The translations under genes were made by a program, and so were the position numbers. A stretch of 15,741 nt of DNA from CBDCZY01 sp965224745 (GTDB lineage Bacteria; Pseudomonadota; Gammaproteobacteria; Methylococcales; Methylomonadaceae): assembly GCA_965224745.1 (NCBI GenBank), contig CBDCZY010000008.1, positions 1-15,741 of the forward strand, in the 5' to 3' direction. This document shows positions 1 to 5,484 of the stretch, piece by piece (the stretch's first letter is position 1; each line of letters opens with the position of its first letter). A model generated the notes under the pieces. That model was not told where the DNA came from and ran no database searches. It saw only the letters and a list, made by a program, of their open reading frames with translations.

Positions 1-380
1 CCAATACACTAATTTACTTTTTTAAAGGTATAGGTAATGTGTCCTACAAATTTTTAGAAACATCCCCAAAAGAAATAGGAATTCCATCTATCGTATTATT
101 TGAACTTGAGTATGGAATAGCCAAATCTAATTCACCCAAGAAAAGGCAGGCTCAACTAAAGGAAATATGCTCTTTAGTTGAAGTGTTACCTTTTGGTAAT
201 CAAGAAGCACGTTTTTCAGCTAAAATTCGTGCCCAGTTAGAAAAAAAGGGTACTCCAATTGGTCCATATGATTTATTGATAGCAGGTACGGCTTTGGTGC
301 ACAAAGGAATCTTAGTTACTAACAATACCAAAGAGTTTACTAGAATCCCGGAATTAAAAATAGAAAACTGGTATGAATAA
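1..380 (+). CDS. vapC: VapC-type PIN-domain toxin, 5' end outside the window
   Basis: The frame is open to the left edge: before the GTG at 39 it reads (T)NTLIYFFKGIGN, the second half of the canonical PIN start (M..LDTNxxIY). The gene therefore begins just outside the window, and the GTG is internal. Visible family features are a conserved acidic residue in FELEYG, the second acidic cluster in GPYDLLIAGTAL, and TNNTKEF near the C-terminus, which matches the TNNxxEF of VapC/VagD-like toxins. VapC proteins are Mg-dependent endoribonucleases, usually cutting initiator tRNA or rRNA and held inactive by VapB. The vapB antitoxin should lie upstream, out of sight. The stop codon is four bases before the attC core site, as expected of an integron cassette. 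Family assignment is firm; the RNA target is unknown. Confidence 0.88.
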   Translation, partial: NTLIYFFKGIGNVSYKFLETSPKEIGIPSIVLFELEYGIAKSNSPKKRQAQLKEICSLVEVLPFGNQEARFSAKIRAQLEKKGTPIGPYDLLIAGTALVHKGILVTNNTKEFTRIPELKIENWYE

Positions 381-383
381 CTA

Positions 384-493
384 ATCTAACAATAACTTGC
401 ACGCGGACTACCATAAGCGTCACGAATTTTGCGAAGAGAAAGAACCCGCAAAAATCGCGCCCCTTATGGTAGCCGGTGAAGTTGGCGTTAGGT
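384..493 (+). other. attC site of the vapC cassette (110 bp)
   Basis: The left core site ATCTAAC (384-390) fits RYYYAAC and the right core site GTTAGGT (487-493) fits GTTRRRY. Between them is a long imperfect palindrome: CTACCATAAG (408-417) pairs perfectly with CTTATGGTAG (463-472). CGAATTTTGCG (423-433) pairs with CGCAAAAATCG (447-457) with one mismatch. The outer arms AACTT..GG and CC..AAGTT also pair. Length and layout are those of a VCR-like attC, which an integron integrase recombines as a folded single strand, cutting in the right core site. Confidence 0.92.
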
Positions 494-527
494 TTTAAAA
501 ACTCGTATTCAGAAAGGGAATTTGTAA

Positions 528-1033
528 ATGTCTGCTAATCAAACAAAGAATAATTCTGGCGTACCAATATTTGAGTTGTGGAGTAAGTATGAAGAAATAG
601 CGATGCATTTTAACGATCTAATCGTAAAAATACGAACTCAAGCATTGGGCGCGGTAGCGGCTATTACGACTATCGCAGGAATACTTAGTAAAGGTAATAC
701 TGTTGGTGATTATAATTGGGGGTTAATATCTTCGGTATTCTTTTTTCTAATAGTGTTTTGGGTGGCAATCTGGATACTTGATTTTAAATATTACAATTGT
801 TTGCTGCATGGTGCTGTTGATGCAATTGTTGAAATTGAAAGACTTAGCAGGGATGGTGTTACACATATTAACGAAATTCAACTTAGCACATATATTGAAA
901 AAGCAGTTTCTGGTAAAAGTGAACAAGATAATAAAACCTTACATTCAAAAATATCTTGTGGCAGAAGGTGGTTTTAGTTGCGCTAAGTCTTGCATTTTTT
1001 TATTCACTATATAATTATTGCTGCACTCAATAA
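528..1033 (+). pseudogene. Cassette-borne small membrane protein, frameshifted near its 3' end
   Basis: I do not recognise a named family. ATG 528 follows the ribosome binding site AAAGGGA (513-519), and the gene starts 35 bases after the attC core. The first frame gives 149 aa. Residues 1-35 are soluble. Two hydrophobic segments follow, around the ALGAVAAITTIAGIL stretch (residues 40-54) and the SSVFFFLIVFWVAIWIL stretch (68-84). After these comes a charged region with LLHGAVDAIVEIERL. At the run of five A's (947-951) the frame appears to slip. Adding one A lets the reading continue as KNILWQK and then a third hydrophobic segment (VVLVALSLAFFYSLY), ending at 1033. The gene is therefore probably a three-segment membrane protein of about 168 aa with a one-base deletion, unless the run is a sequencing error or slips naturally. 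It appears co-transcribed with the gene at 1062. Its role is unknown. Confidence 0.6.
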
Positions 1034-1329
1034 TACAATCTGATTTAGGTGAAGAACGAAAATGATAGATAATTTTAAAGAAGTAACAGAATTAATAAAA
1101 GCAGTGTTGCCAATTTCTGCTTACCCCACTAAAAAGCTGTGCCATTCGATGAAAAACAATAATAACTTCAGAATTAAAGCGAAGCATTTGTTAACAATCA
1201 AAGATGTGCATTATTTAGGTGATGAAGGTGGTATAGGTTGTGAAATATCATATAAAGAATCAAAAGAGTCATTAATTATTTCATTAACTCATTTACGTAT
1301 AAATATAGCAACCCAAAGAGTCAAGACAG

Positions 1330-1502
1330 CAGGGCTAATTTGTTCTAGCCGGTAAGTTATTGATTTATTTTTAATATCATTCACGGAAATTTTATATCAT
1401 ATTGAAAATAAAAGATATTTTATATGACATTGTTAATTCATTCAGATGATAGGTCTATGCTCCTGAATTTAAGGCTTTGCTCGATAGAACAAATTAGCCC
1501 TG
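1330..1502. mobile_element. 173-bp MITE, copy 1
   Basis: A non-coding element with perfect terminal inverted repeats CAGGGCTAATTTGTTC, flanked by the direct repeat GTCAAGACAG (1320-1329 and 1503-1512), a 10-bp target duplication. The interior is AT-rich with no open frame. A copy identical in all 173 bases lies at 15481-15653 with a different 10-bp duplication, which proves it is a transposable unit. It must be moved in trans by a transposase that recognises these ends; none of the transposases visible here shares them. The 10-bp duplication would suit some IS4-like families, but that is inference. Confidence 0.9.
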
Positions 1503-1522
1503 GTCAAGACAGATATTCCCTT

Positions 1523-2758
1523 AAATCTTATTCCTAATCATTAAGCGGCTACATCCATCGTATTTTTATCTAAAATACTTTCTTTATACACCTTCATTGG
1601 TTTTTTATAATCTAATGTTTCATGAAATCGTCTGTGATTATAAAACTCAATATAATCATCAACATCTTTTTGTAAGGCGTTGATTGAATCGTATTCATTT
1701 AGATAAATACGTTCACATTTTGCACTGCGCCAGAATCGTTCAATACAAATATTATCAGTCGCTCTGCCTTTTCCATCCATTGAGATAGTGATCCCTTTAT
1801 TTTTTAGCCGTTGGGTATGAATTTCGCTGGTATATTGACTGCCTTGGTCTGTATTAAATATTTCAGGGGTGCCATAGTGTGCAAGTGCCTCATCCAATAC
1901 ATCGACAACTAATGTGGAATCCATGGTGTTGGATATTCTGTGGGAGAGCACCGCCTTTGAGTGCCAATCAATAATAGCGGCTAAATAAACCATACCGCCC
2001 TTTGTTTTGATGTAGGTAATATCTGTACTCCAGACTTGATTAGCCTCTGTTATATCAAGTCCTCGAAGTTTATAGTCATATTTTTTATGTTCTTTTATCG
2101 GCGCAGTCGTATTGACCTGTTTAACCGCCAGAACAGCTTTCAGCCCCATTTGTTGCCGATAACTTGCTACCGTATTTAAACTGACCTTAAATCCATCTTC
2201 AAGTAATTGCTGGTGTACTTTAGCTGCACCATAAATGGGTATCTCTTCAAAAACTTGATTGATATGCGCTTTGATTTCTTTTTTCTTGGGGTTTTCTCTA
2301 TTTTTGTAATAAAGGCTACTTCTATTTAGGCCGAGTAAAGTACACTGCTGAGTCAGCGAAAGAGTATCAAGCTTGGGTTCTATCAGTTGTTTCTTATTAG
2401 ATAAGCCCAAGCTTTTTAGCTTTTTTTCAAGCCACTCCTTTTCAACCGTCATCTTGCCTACGATCTTACTCAGCATCTCATTTTGTTCTTGAGCTGCTAA
2501 TAATTCCTCTTTATATTCTTTCACTGCTTTGGCGGGTTCCATCGCTATTTCCGCATTGTCTAAGAAGATCTTTTTCCAGTTTTGCAGGTTTTTAGGCGTG
2601 ATGTTATTCGTACTCGCTATTTCTTGCAGTGTCTTTTCATTTTTCAAGACCTCTAAGACTAATCTGCTTTTAAACTCAGCGCTGTAACTTGTTCTTTTTC
2701 TGCTCATTAAAATACTCCAATATTTTCTTTAAATAGTAACTAAATTGGAATAAGATTT
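1523..2758 (-). mobile_element. IS3-family insertion sequence (1236 bp)
   Basis: Both ends carry the inverted repeat AAATCTTATTCC (left from 1523, right as its complement ending at 2758). The element is bounded by the 3-bp direct repeat CTT (1520-1522 and 2759-2761), the usual duplication size for IS3. It landed 20 bases after the MITE in the same cassette gene. It looks complete and its transposase is intact, so it may still be active. Confidence 0.88.
1541..2707 (-). CDS. IS3-family DDE transposase, single open frame (388 aa)
   Basis: The N-terminal part (about residues 1-90) is the OrfA-like section: a helix-turn-helix typical of IS3 (SAEFKSRLVLEVLKNEKTLQEIA, then LQNWKK) followed by a leucine-rich coiled coil (EMLSKIVGKMTVEKEWLEKKL). 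The rest is OrfB-like: an HTH_21-type linker and an rve integrase core with catalytic D in WSTDITYI, D in FNTDQGSQY and E in ICIERFWRSAK. In most IS3 elements the two parts lie in separate frames joined by -1 ribosomal frameshifting. Here they form one continuous frame. The stop lies 18 bases inside the left end of the element. Family is certain; subgroup is not assigned. Confidence 0.93.
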   Translation of the reverse strand: MSRKRTSYSAEFKSRLVLEVLKNEKTLQEIASTNNITPKNLQNWKKIFLDNAEIAMEPAKAVKEYKEELLAAQEQNEMLSKIVGKMTVEKEWLEKKLKSLGLSNKKQLIEPKLDTLSLTQQCTLLGLNRSSLYYKNRENPKKKEIKAHINQVFEEIPIYGAAKVHQQLLEDGFKVSLNTVASYRQQMGLKAVLAVKQVNTTAPIKEHKKYDYKLRGLDITEANQVWSTDITYIKTKGGMVYLAAIIDWHSKAVLSHRISNTMDSTLVVDVLDEALAHYGTPEIFNTDQGSQYTSEIHTQRLKNKGITISMDGKGRATDNICIERFWRSAKCERIYLNEYDSINALQKDVDDYIEFYNHRRFHETLDYKKPMKVYKESILDKNTMDVAA

Positions 2759-2957
2759 CTTTAATTTCTCGTCTGGATTTGTTGGGGCATTATAAGTTTG
2801 ATATACCCAGGAATAAAGACAGTGTCGAACTATATTTTAACCAAGAAGTAAAATACGCAGATATACCAACATATTTCAAATTTAGAATCAAATGTGTCAA
2901 TATGATAAGTAATTGGTATGTAATGAAAAAGTCTAGTTGGACGGTTAAATAATTATC

Positions 2958-3020
2958 ATATAACGAATAAGGTTAGATTGTGTGAGCGGAGCGAACCACA
3001 ATCTGAACCGTTTGTTGGAC
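2958..3020 (+). other. attC site of the two-gene cassette (short type, 63 bp)
   Basis: Right core site GTTGGAC (3014-3020) fits GTTRRRY; left core ATATAAC (2958-2964) fits RYYYAAC with one mismatch. The arms GGTTAGATTGTG (2971-2982) and CACAATCTGAACC (2997-3009) pair along their length with one extra unpaired G, the kind of extrahelical base that integrases read for strand choice. Size and layout resemble the 60-bp aadA-type attC. It begins five bases after the stop codon of the preceding gene. From base 2960 onward it is identical to the site at 12879-12941. Confidence 0.88.
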
Positions 3021-4083
3021 AAGCCCGTTTTTACTGTTTGGTGTGAGTTTCGCTATTGCAAATAGCTTTTTGCTGAACAGCCCGATTAATGCATCCGGCT
3101 TCTATTTTTTAATCCGTTTTCCGCAAATGCATGGATTTTCATTGCGATCATCCATAAAGCCCCCTTTTTTTATCAATGCCCCCCTTTTTCAGAGCAGGTA
3201 ATAGCCTTGGCCCATTATAGGCTACTTGTGCCATTGCCTGAGAGTGATTAAATGCTACATAATCAATAAATGCCTCCAGCGCTTAAGTCGGCACCAACGC
3301 TTGGCTGTCTGTTTTTAGCCTGAGTACTTCGACAATGGGAATTCGGGTTCGGCTCACCTGCATTGTTCCACCACAGCAGGTGCAGGCCCCTGGGGTCGCT
3401 GTCGAAGGCCTATTTTTTCCAGCATTTTTTTGGGGTCAAGTTTGCCCAGGGTTAGCAGAATGCTGATCATTTTCTTACTGTTAGGATGCAAAAATCCAAA
3501 ATTTCTGGCACGGCGAAATCCCGTTGGCAAAACAGGCTGCAGAACCAGCCATAAAAATTTGGCGCCGGTTTCTGTTCGGGTTTCCCAACGCTTAGTGTCA
3601 CTGTTCTGATAGCGAAACGTCACCTTGCCATTGCTGACAGATAAAATATCCTTCTCGCGGATGACCCCACGATAAAGATAGCGCCCCAGATAGACCAGTG
3701 CCTTGCCGCCTGAGCCTACTTTCTTACAATTGACAATCCATTTTTGCGGAATAGATTTAGGCAAAATCAAGTTTTCTTTGGCCAGTTTCGACAGCAGTTT
3801 ACCCCGAAAGACCTTGGCGAGGGCTTTGTGATTAAACAGGTACTTGCCGTGTTTGGTGCGTGTCAGTTTATTGAGTCGGTCAACCACTGTCGCAGGCATC
3901 ACGGTATGGATATGCGGATGATAATCCAGATGTCGGGCATGGGTGTGCAAAACGGCAATCATCCCGGGATCCCCCTTAATTTTTTGTCATTGCGACTGAA
4001 GGATTGTAGGGTTTCCCAGACACCATCAAACATCAGCCGGTAAACAAGTTTTTGATGGTTTTTGGCCAGAGATCTCAGCTGCG
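2960..4083. repeat. 1124-bp direct repeat, copy 1 (attC plus IS91-like element)
   Basis: Bases 2960-4083 recur without any difference I can see at 12881-14004 (offset 9921). The left limit falls inside the attC left core site, where the upstream cassette genes differ. The right limit is where the IS21-family element cuts the second copy, so the original repeat was longer. Identity includes the non-coding part and the damaged transposase, so the copies are recent or were homogenised. Recombination between them would delete higBA, the twintron and brnTA. Confidence 0.9.
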
Positions 4084-4381
4084 CAGGCAAAGTAAACGTG
4101 ATCATAAAATAGTCACCCGGCACCTGTTTTTTCAGCTGATTCTCAATCCACAGCTGAGATTCATGAAGCTGGCAATGCGGACAGTTGCGATGACCGCAGG
4201 AATGGGGAACAAAGCGTTGGTGGTCACAGTCGGTACAGCTGACCTGCATCACCGGGCTGAATTTTGTCCGGCAGATTTTAAGTGCATTCAGTGCCTTTCG
4301 CTGAGCAGGTAGAACCTGCCCCTGATAGGTGTTCAGGAAATCAGTTTCAAACTGATCGATGACAGAGGAAAGCAAAATCAT
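3283..4381 (-). pseudogene. IS91-family Y2 transposase with two frameshifts
   Basis: The protein would nick single-stranded DNA and drive rolling-circle transposition. ATG 4381 is preferred over GTG 4396 because it overlaps the stop of the upstream recombinase fragment (ATGA). The N-terminus has the family zinc ribbon (CRTKF, CTDC, SCGHRNCPHC). The HUH motif is HPHIH, and the Y2 tyrosines lie in YLGRYLYRG. The first frame stops at 3959 just before HTHARHLDYHPHIH; one added base near the A6/G5 runs (about 3970-3985) restores ..GDPGMIAV. The second frame stops at 3354, but one added G near 3393-3396 restores the conserved C-terminal ACTCCGGTM motif and a stop at 3283. Repaired length is about 366 aa, normal for the family. 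Both frameshifts also occur in the second copy. Confidence 0.82.
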
Positions 4382-4641
4382 CTGATCTTCCTCCACGACA
4401 CGTTGAAACCACCCATCAGCTGATTGATCCGCTGTTCAGAGTTGTCACAGGTCACATCAGTCAGATGGGCATAGCGTGCCGTAGTCAGCAGGGAACTGTG
4501 CCCCAGAAACTGCTGGAGTTCCAGCAGACCGACTCCAGCAAATGCGTGGCATAGCTGTGACGCAGAGAATGGCAGGAAATCTTTTTTTTAGCCCCATCTC
4601 CTGAGCAACGAGCTTGATAGTCGCCTGAACGCCACCGCTTT
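4378..4641 (-). pseudogene. C-terminal fragment of a tyrosine recombinase (phage-integrase family)
   Basis: Only the last 85 or so residues remain, in three frames. They read GGVQATIKLVAQEMGLKK, then HSLRHSYATHLLE (the HxxR box), then GLLELQQFLGHSSLLTT followed by ARYAHL (second histidine and catalytic tyrosine), ending ..NVSWRKIR at 4378. The first break is one base missing from the A run at 4582-4589. The second, near 4534, looks like a short deletion between CTGGA repeats. The stop overlaps the IS91 transposase start (ATGA), so the two were translationally coupled. Some IS91-family elements carry an integrase-like accessory gene in this position. The N-terminal two thirds are absent. Confidence 0.72.
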
Positions 4642-4648
4642 TGCTATT

Positions 4649-4692
4649 CGCAAAAACTGCGCCCCTTTTTACGTCAGCTGATGCGGGCGTTA
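4649..4692 (+). other. Right half of a VCR-like attC site (remnant)
   Basis: CGCAAAAA..GCGCCCCTT..GCGTTA aligns without gaps to the second half of the attC at 447-490, with the same 40-base distance from the start of this arm to the core GTT. The matching left arm is missing: its place is taken by the end of the IS91-like element. The half site marks the original left boundary of the higBA cassette. It implies that an older cassette junction was broken here by the IS91-like insertion or by a deletion next to it. Confidence 0.72.
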
Positions 4693-4713
4693 TAACTTCC
4701 AAAATTAACACAC

Positions 4714-4741
4714 TTGACTTTATGCGTCATTGACGTATATT
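4714..4741 (+). promoter_or_regulatory. higBA promoter and operator
   Basis: TTGACT (4714-4719) and TATATT (4736-4741) are 16 bases apart and form a good sigma-70 promoter. An inverted repeat ATGCGTCA-T-TGACGTAT (4722-4738, 7 of 8 pairs) lies over the spacer and the -10 box. It is the likely binding site for the HigA antitoxin or HigBA complex, which autorepress in this family. The higB ATG is only six bases after the -10 box, so transcription should begin at or next to the start codon. Confidence 0.6.
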
Positions 4742-4747
4742 TGTCTT

Positions 4748-5071
4748 ATGGTTATTTTTGAAACGTCAATTTTTACAAAACAAGTAAAAGAGCTAACGAC
4801 GGATGAAGTGTATCGTGAGCTTCAAAACACATTAGTTGCTTATCCTGAATCAGGAAAGCTTATTCAAGGAAGTGGTGGTCTCCGAAAAATACGTTGGGGA
4901 ATTGCTGGTAAAGGTAAGAGAGGTGGCGTTCGAGCTATTTATTATTTTGCTAACAGTAAAAATCAAATTTTTATGCTCATGGTATATTCAAAAAATGCAC
5001 GTAGTGATTTATCTAAAGAGCAATTGTCTCTTCTCAAGAAAGTAGTTGAACGGGAGTTTAAAAATGAATAA
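4748..5071 (+). CDS. higB: HigB2/RelE-type mRNA interferase toxin
   Basis: This is a small basic protein of 107 aa from ATG 4748. A TTG at 4730 would lie inside the promoter and is rejected. It matches HigB-2 of Vibrio cholerae in layout: an N-terminal VIFETSIFTK helix, then GSGGLRKIRWGIAGKGKRGG, the basic patch typical of the family, IYYF, and a C-terminal YSKNARSDLSKEQ. Toxins of this kind enter the ribosomal A site and cut mRNA during translation, and are blocked by HigA. The toxin gene comes first, as is usual for higBA, and overlaps higA by eight bases. The promoter position suggests a leaderless message. Assignment to the HigB2-like group is by recalled sequence pattern. Confidence 0.87.
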   Translation: MVIFETSIFTKQVKELTTDEVYRELQNTLVAYPESGKLIQGSGGLRKIRWGIAGKGKRGGVRAIYYFANSKNQIFMLMVYSKNARSDLSKEQLSLLKKVVEREFKNE

Positions 5072-5363
5072 TGAATTGTTTAATGAATTACTAGGTAGTG
5101 TGGAAGAGGCTGGGGAAATTATGCGAGGTGAAAAAATTGCATCTAGAGAATTCAACTTTGCCGACCCTGATGTAAAAGCAATTAGAGAACAAGTTGGTTT
5201 TTCACAATCAAAATTCTCTGGTTTAATTGGTGTAAGCGTTAGAACATTACAAAACTGGGAGCAAGGTCATCGTCATCCAACTGGTCCTGCAAAAGTGTTG
5301 TTAAAGTTAGTTCAATCAAATCCTGAATCGGTTTTTAAGGAACTTCATGGGCACCAGTTATAA
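5064..5363 (+). CDS. higA: HigA2-type antitoxin, helix-turn-helix (XRE) repressor
   Basis: 99 aa from ATG 5064, preceded by GGAG (5052-5055); an earlier in-frame ATG at 5046 has no better site. The N-terminal 35 residues (MNNELFNELLGSVEEAGEIM) are the probably flexible toxin-neutralising part. They are followed by a Cro/C1-type helix-turn-helix, IREQVGFSQSKFSGLIGVSV then RTLQNWEQGHRHPTGPAKVL. This is the order seen in V. cholerae HigA-2. The protein neutralises HigB and, with it, represses the promoter at 4714-4741. Its stop codon (5361-5363) lies inside the left core site of the next attC, showing how tightly the cassette is packed. Confidence 0.88.
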   Translation: MNNELFNELLGSVEEAGEIMRGEKIASREFNFADPDVKAIREQVGFSQSKFSGLIGVSVRTLQNWEQGHRHPTGPAKVLLKLVQSNPESVFKELHGHQL

Positions 5364-5484
5364 CAAAAAATTCCAGTCGACCGCTGGCAGCGTAGTTTTT
5401 TTTCAGAGGTCACTTTTTTATCAAAGTTCAGTGTGTTTGCAGAGTTCATCTTATATCTGCCAGCGGCCACTGAACTTAGCGTTA
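5358..5484 (+). other. attC site of the higBA cassette, interrupted in its right core by an intron
   Basis: The site starts TTATAACAA (5358-5366), exactly like V. cholerae repeats, and ends ..TTAGCGTTA (to 5484). CCGCTGGCAG (5381-5390) pairs perfectly with CTGCCAGCGG (5457-5466). The next layer outward, TTCCAGTCG with CCACTGAA, pairs with one unpaired base. The right core site is broken after GTTA (5481-5484), where the group II intron begins. The sequence resuming after the intron does not rebuild a clear GTTRRRY, so the site is probably not a functional attC in DNA. Confidence 0.8.

Larger units (their letters stand above)
1062..2952 (+). pseudogene. Unnamed cassette protein split by a MITE and an IS3-family element
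   Basis: ATG 1062 follows a good ribosome binding site (AGGTGAAG, 1047-1054), 28 bases after the membrane-protein gene, so the two form an operon within one cassette. The N-terminal 89 aa (to ATQRVKT, 1328) are soluble and contain YLGDEGGIGCEI. The MITE inserted at 1330 makes an artificial tail GLICSSR. After the MITE and the IS3 element, the gene resumes at 2762 with SRLDLLGHYKFDIPRNKDSV, then YFNQEVKYADIPTYFKFRIK and a C-terminus NWYVMKKSSWTVK, stopping at 2950-2952. Removing both insertions with one copy of each duplication leaves the two halves one base out of frame, so there is an extra indel near the junction. The stop codon lies five bases before the attC. I recognise no domain; the intact protein would have been about 150 aa. 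Confidence 0.6.
3024..4648 (-). mobile_element. IS91-like (HUH, rolling-circle) element, copy 1
   Basis: The element carries a Y2/HUH transposase gene on the minus strand. The end downstream of the transposase (oriIS) is adjacent to CAAG (3020-3023). IS91 is known to insert next to GAAC/CAAG, so the element should begin at 3024. Inside this end, GCTATT..AATAGC (3053-3067) forms a small hairpin. Bases 3024-3282 contain no gene. The other end is placed at about 4640-4648 because half an attC starts at 4649. No terminal inverted repeats or target duplications are visible, as expected for IS91. The element is probably defective: its transposase has two frameshifts. It may also be shortened at the ter end. 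Confidence 0.72.

Noticed and set aside
39..41. GTG 39 as the vapC start
   Set aside because: The frame is open to base 1 and encodes the conserved PIN N-terminus (TNTLIYFF), so the true start is outside the window.
2960..3020. The attC hairpin at 2960-3020 as the oriIS end of the IS91-like element itself
   Set aside because: The bases just outside (GATC or AAGC) are not GAAC or CAAG, while CAAG occurs at 3020-3023, and the hairpin has both attC core sites. It remains a secondary possibility.
3744..4312. Plus-strand frames over the IS91-like transposase, repeated at 13665-13964
   Set aside because: They are shadows of the HUH transposase on the minus strand.
4457..4711. An 84-residue minus-strand reading frame as an intact gene
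   Set aside because: Its first third is the reverse complement of an attC half, its middle is recombinase, and its end runs out of frame after the A8 run.
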